Origin: Longimicrobiaceae bacterium
GTDB lineage: Bacteria; Gemmatimonadota; Gemmatimonadetes; Longimicrobiales; Longimicrobiaceae
Assembly: GCA_030146875.1 (NCBI GenBank)
Contig: JASLAX010000195.1
Coordinates: forward strand, 1 to 25,972
Length of the DNA stretch: 25,972 bases
Reading direction: 5' to 3'
In this document: piece by piece, positions 7,628 to 15,509 of the stretch
Position numbering within the stretch: position 1 is the stretch's first letter
How the letters are laid out: the number at the start of each line of letters is the position of its first letter
Notes under the pieces: generated by a model
Seen by the model: only the letters and a program-made list of their open reading frames with translations
What the model was told of the DNA's origin: nothing
Databases searched by the model: none
Position numbers and translations under genes: made by a program

Positions 7628-7821
7628 CGTCGCGCCCCATCCCCCGCGGCCGGGGGGCCCGCGACGGGACGTGCGATGGCTGGCGCACCGTGAGCGGGGG
7701 TGGCAGATTCCGCGCTGCCGCGGTCGCTCGTCCCCGCGAGGCGCCCGGCAGACGGCGCGGTTCTTTCGTGGCCCCGCCGGGGGTGGGGGCGGGACCGGTC
7801 TCATTCTGCGGGAGGGGCGCG

Positions 7822-8439
7822 GTGGAGAGAGCGACGGGGGCGGGGCGGGCGCCGGCCGCGGAGCCGTTCGCGCGGTTCGGCGAGCTGCTGGAGCGCGCGA
7901 AGGCCGCGGAGGGGATCCGCGAGCCCACCGCGATGGCGCTGGCCACGGCGGACGCGGACGGGCGGCCGTCCGTGCGCATGGTGCTGCTGAAGGGGGTGGA
8001 CGCCACGGGGTTCGTCTTCTACACCAACCTGGAGAGCCGCAAGGCGCTGGAGCTGGCCGCCAACCCGCGCGCCGCCCTCTGCTTCCACTGGCAGCCGCTG
8101 GAGACGCAGGTGCGCGTGGAGGGCCGCGTGGAGCGCGTCTCCGACGCCGAGGCGGAGGCCTACTACGCCTCGCGGGCGCGGGGGAGCCGCATCGGGGCGT
8201 GGGCGTCGCGGCAGAGCCGGCCGCTCGACGGCCCGGCCACGCTGGAGCGGCGCGTGAGGGAGGTGGAGGCGCGCTTCCCCGGCGAGGAGATCCCGCGCCC
8301 GCCCTTCTGGTCGGGCTTCCGCGTGGTGCCGGACCGCATCGAGCTCTGGTACGGCAAGCCGTCCCGCCTGCACGACCGGGAGCTGTACGCGCGGGACGGG
8401 GACTCGGGCGACTGGTCGCTGACACGCCTCTACCCCTGA
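7822..8439 (+). CDS. pdxH: Pyridoxamine/pyridoxine 5'-phosphate oxidase
   Basis: A 205-residue FMN enzyme that oxidises pyridoxamine or pyridoxine 5'-phosphate to pyridoxal 5'-phosphate, the last step of B6 salvage. Family landmarks occur in order: PSVRMVLLKG, FVFYTNLESRKALEL, CFHWQPLETQVRVEG, SRIGAWASRQS, PPFWSGFRVVPDRIELW, and the C-terminal RLYP, close to the RLAP end typical of the family. I start at the GTG at 7822 (VERATGAG) because GGGAGGGG lies 5-8 bases upstream and the length then fits PdxH; the frame stays open upstream to an ATG at 7690, but that would add an atypical basic extension. The product would supply PLP to enzymes such as the dehydratase at 3997-4986. It converges on the kinase at 8516. 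Confidence 0.95.
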   Translation: MERATGAGRAPAAEPFARFGELLERAKAAEGIREPTAMALATADADGRPSVRMVLLKGVDATGFVFYTNLESRKALELAANPRAALCFHWQPLETQVRVEGRVERVSDAEAEAYYASRARGSRIGAWASRQSRPLDGPATLERRVREVEARFPGEEIPRPPFWSGFRVVPDRIELWYGKPSRLHDRELYARDGDSGDWSLTRLYP

Positions 8440-8456
8440 CGGCCGTCGTCCACGGA

Positions 8457-8497
8457 CGAGGAGGGCCCCGGCGGACGTTCCGCCGGGGCCCTCCTCG
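8457..8497. terminator. Bidirectional terminator between convergent pdxH and kinase genes
   Basis: A perfect 19-bp inverted repeat (8457-8475 with 8479-8497) with a 3-base CGT loop, centred between the pdxH stop (8439) and the kinase stop (8516). It has no T-tract on either strand, as is common in very GC-rich genomes; its symmetry and position suggest it serves both genes. Confidence 0.8.
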
Positions 8498-8515
8498 CGT
8501 GGGTGCGGACGGAGG

Positions 8516-11398
8516 TCAGGCCGGCGCGGGGAGCTCCAGGATGAAGGTGCTGCCCCGGTCGGGAGCGCTCTCGGCCCTCAGGTCGCCGCCCATCCCGCGG
8601 GCCAGGTCGCGGCTGATCGCCAGCCCCAGGCCCGTACCCTCGTGCGGCCGGGTGAGGTCGGAGCGCACCTGCACGAAGGGGTCGAAGATCGCCTCCAGCT
8701 TGTCCTCCGCGATCCCCACCCCCGTGTCGCGCACGCGGAAGACGGCCCGGTCCCGCTCCGCTCCGCACGAGATCTCGATCCGCCCCCCCGATTCGGTGAA
8801 CTTCACGGCGTTGGAGAGCAGGTTCACCAGGATCTGCCGCAGCTTCTCCACGTCCGCCAGCACGGCGAGCGCCCGCGGGCAGCCCACCACCACCAGCGCC
8901 AGACCCTTCGCCCGCGCCTGCGGCGACACCAGCGACTCCGCCGCGTTCATCGCCTCGCGCACCGGCACCTCCACGATGTCGTAGTGCACGGTGCCCGTCT
9001 CGAGCTTGGCGTAGTTCAGCACCTCGTTGATGAGCCCCAGCAGGTGCCGCTGGCTGGTCTGGATGCGGCGCAGGTCCTCGCGCTGGGGCGGGGTGACGGA
9101 ACCGCGGATCCCCATCTCCAGCAGCTCGGCGTAGCCGCCGATGGCGTTCAGCGGGGTGCGCAGCTCGTGGCTCATCACCGCCAGGAACTCGCTCTTGGCG
9201 CGGTTCGCCGCCTCGGCCTCGCCGCGAGCGGCCTCCGCCTCGCCGCGCGCCCGCTCGCTCTCCTCCAGCAGCCGCTCCACCTGGCGGCGGGCCATCACCT
9301 GCTCGGTCACGTCGGAGCCGTGGGCCACGACTCCCGAGCGCTGGCCGTCCGCCTCCGTCAGGGGCTGGTAGACGAAGTCGACGTAGCGGTCCTCGGGCGT
9401 TCCGCCGGGGGTGCGCGCCAGGCGGATCAGCAGCTCGCGTCCCACGAACGGCTCCCCCGTCCGCAGCACCTGGTCCAGCAGCTCCACGAATCCCTGCTCC
9501 CGCACCTCCGGAAGCGCCTCCAGCACGGGCTTCCCGACGATGTCGCGGTGCCCCACCAGGCCGTAGTAGGCGTCGTTCACCAGCTCGAAGACGTGGTCCG
9601 TCCCCCGCACGACGGCCAGGAACGACGGCGCCTGGCGGAACACCTCGGCCAGGCGGGAGCGCTCCACCTGCAGCTCCCCCAGCAGCCGCTCGCGATCGGC
9701 CGCCGCGGACCGCGCGGCGGTGACGTCGCGGAACAGCAGGCCGACCTGGCCCTCCGTCGCCTCGCCCACCCGGAAGGCGTAGACGTCGAACCAGCGCCCC
9801 ATGGCCTCCGAACCGCTCTCGAAGCGCATCGGCTCGCCCGACCGCGCCACGCGGCCGTACGTCTCCACCCAGTGGTCCTCCAGGTTCGGCACCAGCTCCC
9901 GCGCGGTGCGGCCGACGGGGCGAGCGAGCCCCGTCTGCGCCTCGAAGACCCGGTTCGCCTCCGTGAAGCGGTAGTCCACCGGCCGGCCGTCGGGGTCGAA
10001 CAGCAGCTCGATCACGCAGAAGCCCTCGTCCAGCGAGTCGAACAGCGTGCGGTAGCGCGCCTCGCTCTCGCGCAGCGCCACCTCGGCCCGCTGCCGCTCG
10101 GTGATCTCGCGCCCCTCCGGCACGATCAGCGCGACGCGGCCCCCGGCGTCGCGCACCGGGTGCAGGGACAGGTCGAAGACGAGCTCCTCGCCGTCGGGGC
10201 GCCGCAGCGCGATCTCGAAGCGCACCAGCTCGCCGGCCGCGGCGCGCTGCAGGGCCCGGCGCATGGTCTCGGACGCACCGGGGGTGTGGACGAACCAGGG
10301 TCCCTCGCAGAACGGCCGCCCCACCACCTCGTCGCGGGTGTTCCCGGCGAACTCCAGCGACGCGCGGTTGGCCTCCAGCAGCGTTCCGTCGGGCGAGACC
10401 AGGCCGATGTACTCGTAGGTCCCGTCGAAGATCGCGCGCAGGCGCGCCTCGCCCTCGCGCAGCGCCTCCACGGCCTTCATGCGCTCCGACACGTCGCGCC
10501 AGAAGACGGCCACGCCCCCGTCCTCGGTGGGGTAGGCGTCGATGTCCAGGTGCCGGTCGTACCCCTCTCCCCGGTAGTGTTGGGTGAAGTGGGCCTGCAC
10601 CCCCTCCGCGGCCACCCGCCGGTACTGGCGCTCCGCCTCGGAGCCCGCCGACGCGGGGAACGCATCCCAGTGGGTGCGCCCCACCAGCTCCGCCCTCTGC
10701 ACCCCCAGCGAGCGCTCCGCCGCCGCGTTCACGCTCAGGATGCGGAAGTGCGCGTCCATCAGCAGGTGCTCGTCGGCCATCCGCTCCAGCACCTGCGTGG
10801 CGCGCCGCTCCGCCGCGGCGGTGAGCGCCGCCTGCCGCTCGCGCTCCCGGTCGGCCATCACGCGCGAGGTGGTCTCCTGGCAGACGACGAGCGTTCCCCC
10901 GATTGAGCCGTCGTCGTCTCGCACGGGGGAGTAGCTGTACGTCCACCACACGTCATCGAGCGTCCCGTTCCGCTCGATGGGCAGGTACTGGTCCTCGTGC
11001 CAGGTCGCCTCGCCGGTGGTCATCACCTGCTCGATCTGCGGCCCGATGGTGTCCCAGATGTCGGTCCAGAACTCCACCCCCCGCATCCCCAGCGCCCGCG
11101 GGTGCCGCCCGCCCTCGGCCGGGGGCGCATAGCCAAGGGAGGGCCGGTAGGCGTCGTTGTAGAGCTGGACCAGGTCCGGCCCCCACCACAGGAACATGGG
11201 GTTCCGCGAGCCCAGGACCAGGTCGGCCGTGGTGCGCAGGCTCTGCGACCAGCCCTCCACCGGCCCCAGGGGCGTGGACGACCAGTCGAACGCGCGGCAG
11301 AGCGCGCGCATCTCGCCCGGCCCCTCGAACGGGGGGCGGGCCGCGCCGCTGCCTGCGGGGCCGGCCGGGGGTGCTGCGCGGATCGTGCGGGTGGTCAT
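8516..11398 (-). CDS. Multi-PAS sensor histidine kinase (orphan)
   Basis: A 960-residue, apparently cytoplasmic sensor kinase with no membrane segments. Five PAS-like modules are seen at about 55-170 (MFLWWGPDLVQLYNDAYRP), 205-310, 323-440, 450-570 and 583-705, most separated by ERQRAE-type helical linkers. A coiled-coil linker (about 705-735) leads to a HisKA dimerisation domain with the phospho-accepting H744 (SHELRTPLNAIGGY) and a HATPase domain (N box NLLSNAVKF, DTGVGIAED, GTGLGLAISRDLARG). No receiver or DNA-binding domain is attached and no response regulator is adjacent. The ATG at 11398 was chosen for AGGAAA about 8 bases upstream; the frame is open further upstream but basic and unlike coding sequence. 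The kinase core closely matches the one at 17891-19240. Confidence 0.92.
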   Translation of the reverse strand: MTTRTIRAAPPAGPAGSGAARPPFEGPGEMRALCRAFDWSSTPLGPVEGWSQSLRTTADLVLGSRNPMFLWWGPDLVQLYNDAYRPSLGYAPPAEGGRHPRALGMRGVEFWTDIWDTIGPQIEQVMTTGEATWHEDQYLPIERNGTLDDVWWTYSYSPVRDDDGSIGGTLVVCQETTSRVMADRERERQAALTAAAERRATQVLERMADEHLLMDAHFRILSVNAAAERSLGVQRAELVGRTHWDAFPASAGSEAERQYRRVAAEGVQAHFTQHYRGEGYDRHLDIDAYPTEDGGVAVFWRDVSERMKAVEALREGEARLRAIFDGTYEYIGLVSPDGTLLEANRASLEFAGNTRDEVVGRPFCEGPWFVHTPGASETMRRALQRAAAGELVRFEIALRRPDGEELVFDLSLHPVRDAGGRVALIVPEGREITERQRAEVALRESEARYRTLFDSLDEGFCVIELLFDPDGRPVDYRFTEANRVFEAQTGLARPVGRTARELVPNLEDHWVETYGRVARSGEPMRFESGSEAMGRWFDVYAFRVGEATEGQVGLLFRDVTAARSAAADRERLLGELQVERSRLAEVFRQAPSFLAVVRGTDHVFELVNDAYYGLVGHRDIVGKPVLEALPEVREQGFVELLDQVLRTGEPFVGRELLIRLARTPGGTPEDRYVDFVYQPLTEADGQRSGVVAHGSDVTEQVMARRQVERLLEESERARGEAEAARGEAEAANRAKSEFLAVMSHELRTPLNAIGGYAELLEMGIRGSVTPPQREDLRRIQTSQRHLLGLINEVLNYAKLETGTVHYDIVEVPVREAMNAAESLVSPQARAKGLALVVVGCPRALAVLADVEKLRQILVNLLSNAVKFTESGGRIEISCGAERDRAVFRVRDTGVGIAEDKLEAIFDPFVQVRSDLTRPHEGTGLGLAISRDLARGMGGDLRAESAPDRGSTFILELPAPA

Positions 11399-11564
11399 CC
11401 GGTCGCTTTCCTGCGTGACGGCGGCGCGGGCCCGGGGGACCCCCGCACGAACGGCGACGGCGACGAAACCGGCGCGCGGGCGACGGCGCCGCGGAGCGGC
11501 GGCGGACGCCGTCCGGCCGTGGCGTGGACGGCGGATCCCCGTCCGCACCGATCGATGGGCGGGG

Positions 11565-11582
11565 CCGACCGTCCGCGGTCGG
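11565..11582 (-). terminator. Candidate terminator downstream of the MaoC-like gene
   Basis: A perfect 7-bp hairpin CCGACCG/CGGTCGG with a 4-base loop, 15 bases past the MaoC-like stop codon on the minus strand. It has no T-tract. The rest of 11399-11597 should hold the promoter of the multi-PAS kinase, but I cannot pick out a convincing -35/-10 pair. Confidence 0.4.
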
Positions 11583-11597
11583 GCGCGCCGCGGAGCG

Positions 11598-12536
11598 TCA
11601 GGCGGAGGAGGAGCGTCCCCCGGCGTACGTCCCCTCCGCCAGCAATTTCTCGCCCACCTCGTCCACGAGCCGGAACCAGTGCCGCCCGTCCGTGCCGTCG
11701 CCGGCCTGCAGGCGCGCGCGGGACGGCAGCGGGACCGGCGCGCGGAAGGCCACCGCCAGGCGGCGCAGCGCGCCGGGGTCGCCGCTCCACAGGCGCTCGA
11801 TCAGCGCGTGCGCCACGCGCGCCTGGATGCACAGGCCGTGCAGGATGGGGCGGCGGAACCCGAACGGCCGCGCGGTGACGGGCCACAGGTGGATGGGGTT
11901 CCAGTCGCCCGAGACGCGCGCGTAGCGCCGCCCGTCCCCACCCCGGAGCGCCCACCGGTCCAGGTCGCGCCACGCCTGGGGCGAGCCCGGCGTGGGCGGG
12001 ACCTCCCTCGCCTCGCGCGCCGCCGGGCGCGGGGCGTGCTTCGGGGCGGGGGCGCGGACCAGGAAGACCGCCGTGCCCTGCGAGCAGAGGCGCCCGCACC
12101 CGTCCCAGTTGCGCGAGGACACGGTGAGGCGCACGCCGCGCGTGGAAGCCTCCGCCTTCTCCAGCTCCACCCGGCAGCGCACCCGCTCGCCGGCGCGCAC
12201 GGGGCGCAGCGGCACCACCTCGCCCTCCAGGTGCACGATCCCGCCCAGGGGGAGCGGCGGGTCCAGCGAGGCGAGCAGCTCCACGTACGCCGCCGTCTCC
12301 CAGGTCACCGAGAAGAGCGGGGGGAGCGCCTCCCCGCCGCGGAACGCCGCGATCCCGCCGCCCGCCGTCGCCGCCAGGTACGCCGGCACCCGCCCGGCGT
12401 CCGGCTGGATGCCGTCGTGCTCCACCGCCGGCCGGCGCCGCGGCACGGCGGGGGTCACGGGCGGCTCCCCACGGGCCCGGACGCCGCGCGCCACCAGCCG
12501 CAGCGCCGCGCGCAGGTGCGCCAGCCGCCCCGTCAT
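11598..12536 (-). CDS. MaoC-like (hot-dog fold) acyl dehydratase
   Basis: A 312-residue protein with a probable double hot-dog arrangement. The C-terminal half carries the (R)-specific enoyl-CoA hydratase motif YARVSGDWNPIHLWP, with catalytic-type D211 and H216, followed by FGFRRPILHGLCIQARV. The N-terminal half (about 40-170) includes GGIVHLEGEVVPLRPVRAGE, typical of the companion hot-dog. Such proteins hydrate or dehydrate 2-enoyl thioesters in fatty acid, polyketide or mycolate-type metabolism. The ATG at 12536 follows a GGGGGG-type purine stretch. No acyl-CoA or beta-oxidation genes are nearby to fix the pathway, so the substrate is unknown. Next upstream on the strand is a 350-base non-coding stretch. 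Confidence 0.85.
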   Translation of the reverse strand: MTGRLAHLRAALRLVARGVRARGEPPVTPAVPRRRPAVEHDGIQPDAGRVPAYLAATAGGGIAAFRGGEALPPLFSVTWETAAYVELLASLDPPLPLGGIVHLEGEVVPLRPVRAGERVRCRVELEKAEASTRGVRLTVSSRNWDGCGRLCSQGTAVFLVRAPAPKHAPRPAAREAREVPPTPGSPQAWRDLDRWALRGGDGRRYARVSGDWNPIHLWPVTARPFGFRRPILHGLCIQARVAHALIERLWSGDPGALRRLAVAFRAPVPLPSRARLQAGDGTDGRHWFRLVDEVGEKLLAEGTYAGGRSSSA

Positions 12537-12885
12537 CCGCCCCCCAGGCCCGCGCGCGCCCGCTCCATCCGCATCATCCGGCTGCGTCTCCTCCTCCGTT
12601 GGGCCCCGTCACGCGCGAACGCTCTCCTCCCCCCGCAGACGCGGTGCCGCGGGCTCCCGCCGGTGTCGGCGGACCGCGCGGCCTCTCCACTTCGTTCCGT
12701 CACGAACCGCGGGCTCGTGCGGAGGCGATGGTCGCCGACGGCGGGTCTGTGGAGAGCCGGCACCGGCCGGCGCCGCGCCCCCCCACCCCCTGCCCTCCCC
12801 CACAAGGGGGGAGGGGTGCTCGGGAGGGCGGGTCTTCATCTCGCTGCCGCGGAGGTGGTTCCCTCCCGCGGAGCCGAGTCGGCCT
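12537..12885. repeat. Non-coding stretch with palindromic element and diverged intergenic repeat
   Basis: No convincing gene. At 12793-12815 there is a 9-bp stem CCCTCCCCC/GGGGGAGGG with a 5-base loop, of the kind found in dispersed intergenic palindromes; it may also terminate the YjbQ gene. At 12635-12699 a segment contains, in order, GCAG-C-GGTG, CGCGGGCTCC (12648-12657) and ACTTCGTTCCG (12689-12699). The same ordered words recur at 16444-16498, which suggests two copies of a diverged repeat. Confidence 0.45.
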
Positions 12886-13290
12886 CTACCCGGCCGCCCC
12901 CAGGACCTGCACGGCCAGCTCCCGCTCGCGGGGGCCGTCGAACTCGCAGAGCCAGATCCCCTGCCACCGGCCCAGCACCAGGCGGCCCTCGCCGACCAGG
13001 ACGGTGAGCGAGGGGCCGAAGAAGCTGGTCTTCAGGTGCGAGTCGCTGTTGCCCTCGGCGTGGCGGTAGTACGCCTCGCGGTGCGGGACCATCTCCCGGA
13101 GCTTGGCGAGCAGGTCGTGCACCACGTCGGGGTCGGCGTTCTCGTTCACCGTCAGGCCGCAGGTGGTGTGCAGGGACTGCACGACCAGCGCGCCCTCCCG
13201 GACCCCGGTGGCGTCGAGCGCCCTCTGCACGCGGTCGGTGATCTCCACCATCTCGCAGCGCTGCGTGGTGCGGATGCCCAGGCGCGTCAT
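12886..13290 (-). CDS. YjbQ family protein (UPF0047, secondary thiamine-phosphate synthase type)
   Basis: A 134-residue protein, the family's normal size. Landmarks are SLHTTCGLTVNENADPDVVHDL (H41, N49, E50, D55, D59 region) and GNSDSHLKTSFFGPS, followed by LGRWQGIWLCEFDGPRERE, all characteristic of YjbQ. E. coli YjbQ shows weak thiamine-phosphate synthase activity that can compensate for loss of ThiE; the physiological role is unsettled. The ATG at 13290 (MTRLGIRT) fits the family N-terminus; the frame extends upstream through the terminator of the lantibiotic gene and is not plausible there. No thiamine genes are nearby. Confidence 0.92.
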   Translation of the reverse strand: MTRLGIRTTQRCEMVEITDRVQRALDATGVREGALVVQSLHTTCGLTVNENADPDVVHDLLAKLREMVPHREAYYRHAEGNSDSHLKTSFFGPSLTVLVGEGRLVLGRWQGIWLCEFDGPRERELAVQVLGAAG

Positions 13291-13395
13291 GGCGTCACCG
13301 CCGGGAAGCGGCGGCGGGCGGATGCAGGGAGGTGGGACACGGGGAGCCTCCTGGGGATGGCGGGAGCGACGCCCCAAGGTGCGGACGGGGAGGGG

Positions 13396-13433
13396 GAAAA
13401 GCAAACCCCGCACCCCCGGGTGGGGGTGCGGGG
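13396..13433 (-). terminator. Strong intrinsic terminator of the lantibiotic precursor gene
   Basis: A perfect 12-bp stem CCCCGCACCCCC/GGGGGTGCGGGG (13406-13417 with 13422-13433) and GGGT loop. Read on the minus strand the hairpin is followed immediately by TTTGCTTTT, a genuine T-rich tract that is rare in this window. It starts 25 bases past the precursor stop and separates it from the YjbQ gene. Confidence 0.9.
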
Positions 13434-13457
13434 CTCGGGAGCACGGCCCGGGAGGGC

Positions 13458-13703
13458 TCAGCCCCAGGCGATCATGTTCTGCAGCACCGTCCAGCACGAG
13501 GTGCCGCCGTTGCAGTCGCCCGAGACGGTGCCGATCAGGCCGTTCGACCAGGCGCCGCCGTCCACGTTGGTGAGCTGCGTCTCGTCCATCTCCACCACGC
13601 GCTCGCCCGCGGGCATCGCCGGCAGGGCGGCGCGCTGCTCGGGCGAGAGGGACGCGCGGAACTTCGGGTCCTTCCAGGCGCGGATCACGTCGTTCCGGGT
13701 CAT
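13458..13703 (-). CDS. Mersacidin/lichenicidin-type lantibiotic precursor peptide
   Basis: An 81-residue peptide with a leader of about 50 residues and a core of about 31. The leader has the type II lantibiotic signature: VIRAWKDPKFRASLS (6-20; compare the mersacidin leader IIRSWKDP), PAMPAG (28-33), an acidic ELxxL-like segment VVEMDETQL (36-44), and a double-glycine site VDGG (47-50). The core (51-81) has two cysteines, C64 and C70, and six Ser/Thr (S53, T59, S61, T68, S69, T72), enough for two thioether rings plus dehydrated residues. It ends in Trp-Gly. An excellent GGAGGT lies 8 bases before the ATG at 13703. The gene is monocistronic, with its own candidate promoter and terminator. No LanM, LanT or immunity gene lies within the window, so maturation would rely on enzymes elsewhere. 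Confidence 0.88.
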   Translation of the reverse strand: MTRNDVIRAWKDPKFRASLSPEQRAALPAMPAGERVVEMDETQLTNVDGGAWSNGLIGTVSGDCNGGTSCWTVLQNMIAWG

Positions 13704-13850
13704 GCCAACACCTCCGGTGGGGGGATACGGGGCGGCCACGGGCGGGGCGCCCTTGAGTGCCGGCGGCGGGTGCGCGCCGGAGAGGGACCGGGACCGGAGC
13801 TGGCGTCGGAGCGTCGGGAGGACGGGTGACGCGCGCGGCGGCCGGCGGAT

Positions 13851-13891
13851 GAAACGTCCGGAAACGTAAGTAGCGGATGCGCTCCCGTCAA
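13851..13891 (-). promoter_or_regulatory. Candidate promoter and direct repeats upstream of the lantibiotic gene
   Basis: On the minus strand, TTGACG (13891-13886) and TACGTT (13868-13863) are spaced 17 bp apart, giving an expected start near 13857 and a leader of about 150 bases. Two direct 7-mers, ACGTTTC, lie 10 bp apart (13867-13861 and 13857-13851), one overlapping the -10, as a one-turn-spaced operator might. Nothing else is recognisable in 13704-13850. Confidence 0.45.
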
Positions 13892-13924
13892 CGGCCTCCC
13901 CCCGCGCCCGCCGGAGGGAGGCCG
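13892..13924 (-). terminator. Candidate terminator of the lipoprotein/DUF6941 operon
   Basis: A 9-bp perfect stem CGGCCTCCC/GGGAGGCCG (13892-13900 with 13916-13924), 18 bases after the DUF6941 stop codon and directly before the -35 of the lantibiotic gene. It insulates the two units. No T-tract follows. Confidence 0.6.
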
Positions 13925-13941
13925 CCGCCCTTCCCGGAGCG

Positions 13942-14355
13942 TCAGTTCAGCGTGCCCTCGCCCGGGGGCAGGGTGACGTGGAAGGGGGTGACGTAGGGCT
14001 CCAGGTCGCCCATCTCCACCACGAAGCGGTAGACGCCGGGGCGCGGGAACTGGATGCCCACCAGGTGGAAGACCTGGTTGGCGCTGGTGACGCCGCCGGG
14101 CGGCACGAGCGGCGCCTGGAGCTCGCCCGCGGCCTCGAACAGGGCGCCGTCGTCCTCGTCGAGCAGGCGGACCCGCAGGGTGGTGGCGCGGCCGGAGTCC
14201 GAGAACTCGGCCAGCAGGCGGAAGACGAAGACCATGCGCGGGTGCACGACCGGGAACTCCCCCGCCGCCACCTGGTCGAACACGCCCAGCACGTTGAGCT
14301 TCCCCTCCTGCGACACGTTGGCCTCGTCGGCCACGAACGCGAACTGGATCTTCAC
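13942..14355 (-). CDS. DUF6941 family protein
   Basis: A 137-residue soluble protein of unknown function. It opens KIQFAFVADEANVSQEGKLNVLGVFD and contains FPVVHPRMVFVFRLLAEF, LRVRLLDEDDG and FPRPGVYRFVVEMGD, which I recognise as the DUF6941 pattern, a small beta-rich family found in many bacteria. The GTG start at 14355 shares GTGA with the stop of the upstream lipoprotein, and GGGGAGG sits just before it; this coupling decides the start, although the frame is open much further upstream. Family assignment is from memory of the motif pattern. Confidence 0.8.
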   Translation of the reverse strand: MKIQFAFVADEANVSQEGKLNVLGVFDQVAAGEFPVVHPRMVFVFRLLAEFSDSGRATTLRVRLLDEDDGALFEAAGELQAPLVPPGGVTSANQVFHLVGIQFPRPGVYRFVVEMGDLEPYVTPFHVTLPPGEGTLN

Positions 14356-15392
14356 CGACCCTCCCCGGTGGTCGCGGGCCGCGGGGCGGGACAGTCGTCC
14401 CGGCCGGCGCGGACCCACATGCGTGTGACGCGGGCGCTGTCGGGGAGCGCCGCGGGGTCTCCCCCCGCGCGCGTCCACCCCGGCGGGGGCGGCGCCCCCA
14501 CCCCGAACGAGATCCCCGGGGCGTTCGGGAACCAGACCGCCACCGCCCTCTCCGCCATCCCGGCGCACGCCGGGCCGTAGCGCGCCCGCAGCTCGCCCAG
14601 GGTGGCGCCCACCCCCATCCCCGCCGCCGTCGCCAGCCCCGAGTCGGGCACCACCACCCGCTCCACCTTGCCGCGCGAGAGCAGCGCCACCAGCCGCCGC
14701 TGGCCCACGGGGACCACGACGCCCTGCTCGCGCATCCCCTCCGCCGTCCAGGCCGTGTCCCGCGCGTCGGGACAGAGCGAGCGCAGGTCCTCGGCCGCCA
14801 TCCCCAGGCGCACGGCGCCCACGCCGTAGCGGGTGACGGAGACGTCGCCCTTCCCCGCGCAGACCAGCGCGGGCGGGGTGCGCAGGAGCAGCGTGTCCAG
14901 CCGCTCCGCGCCCGTGACCGCGCCGCCCGCCGAGACGACGCGGGCGCGGAGGAGGAGGACGCGCGCCCGCGCCGCGCTGTCCCCCGGCGCGGGGGGGGCG
15001 GGGGCGCGGACGCGCTGCACGAAGTCGGCCGCCTGGCCGGCCGCCAGCGCCGGAACGGCGATGTCGACGCGCGCGCCCCCCGGGGGCGCGGCTCCGGCGG
15101 GGGCCATGCCGGTGGAGTCGAGCGGGACCACGCCGGGGGCCAGCCGCAGCTCCAGGGTGGACGCCGCGATGGGCGTCCGGCCCCGGTTGGCGACGCGCAG
15201 GCGCAGCTCGCCCTCCCTGCCCCACGCCATGGAGTCGGGGAGCACCATCTCCACCTGCACGCCCTCGGTGGGCGCGCTGCTGGCGGGGGGCGGCGGCGGC
15301 GCCTCCTCCTCGCCCTTCGCCCGGTCCCCGCACCCGGCCGCCAGCGCCAGCGCCAGCAGCGCCGCGCCCCTCCCTCCCCGTGTCTTCCGCAT
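14352..15392 (-). CDS. Lipoprotein of unknown function
   Basis: A 346-residue lipoprotein. Residues 1-21 form the lipoprotein signal: MRKTRGGRG, a hydrophobic Ala/Leu core, and AAGC with the lipidated cysteine at C21. A Glu- and Pro-rich linker (about 25-40) follows. Residues about 45-185 look like a DUF11/CARDB-type beta domain (LRLRVANRGRTPIAAS). Residues about 190-330 form a second region, beginning GDVSVTRYGVGAVRLGMAAEDLRSLCPDA, that suggests a small secreted beta-alpha module with three or four cysteines; it is not a family I can name. The ATG at 15392 is preceded by CCGGAGCGGAG. Its stop overlaps the DUF6941 start in GTGA, so the two form an operon. Divergent from the LOG-family gene. 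Confidence 0.8.
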   Translation of the reverse strand: MRKTRGGRGAALLALALAAGCGDRAKGEEEAPPPPPASSAPTEGVQVEMVLPDSMAWGREGELRLRVANRGRTPIAASTLELRLAPGVVPLDSTGMAPAGAAPPGGARVDIAVPALAAGQAADFVQRVRAPAPPAPGDSAARARVLLLRARVVSAGGAVTGAERLDTLLLRTPPALVCAGKGDVSVTRYGVGAVRLGMAAEDLRSLCPDARDTAWTAEGMREQGVVVPVGQRRLVALLSRGKVERVVVPDSGLATAAGMGVGATLGELRARYGPACAGMAERAVAVWFPNAPGISFGVGAPPPPGWTRAGGDPAALPDSARVTRMWVRAGRDDCPAPRPATTGEGR

Positions 15393-15430
15393 CTCCGCTC
15401 CGGTATGAGACCCTCTGGCGAGCCCCGCTT

Positions 15431-15460
15431 TTGCGTGGCCCCGCGCCCTGCCCGTACATT
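15431..15460 (+). promoter_or_regulatory. Candidate promoter of the LOG-family gene
   Basis: TTGCGT (15431-15436) and TACATT (15455-15460) are separated by 18 bp, in the intergenic region between the divergent lipoprotein gene and the LOG-family gene. Predicted start is near 15467, giving a leader of about 43 bases. Confidence 0.5.
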
Positions 15461-15509
15461 GCCCGGCCGACGCCGCCGGCATCCGCCGCTCCCGCACCGC
15501 CCCCAGCCC

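Noticed and set aside
5489..7693. Long plus-strand frame spanning the HD-GYP, DUF2911 and lipoprotein genes
   Set aside because: It crosses three genes with recognised domains in other frames and encodes Arg/Gly/Ala-rich sequence without motifs.
8642..10906. Long plus-strand frame opposite the multi-PAS kinase
   Set aside because: His/Arg/Gln-rich shadow of a well-supported kinase gene.
12533..12839. Small minus-strand frames in the non-coding stretch after the YjbQ gene
   Set aside because: They translate the palindrome and repeat (PSPLVGEGRGWG-type sequence), a common artefact of intergenic repeats.
13704..13850. Possible riboswitch in the long leader of the lantibiotic gene
   Set aside because: No conserved riboswitch core or paired architecture could be recognised by eye.
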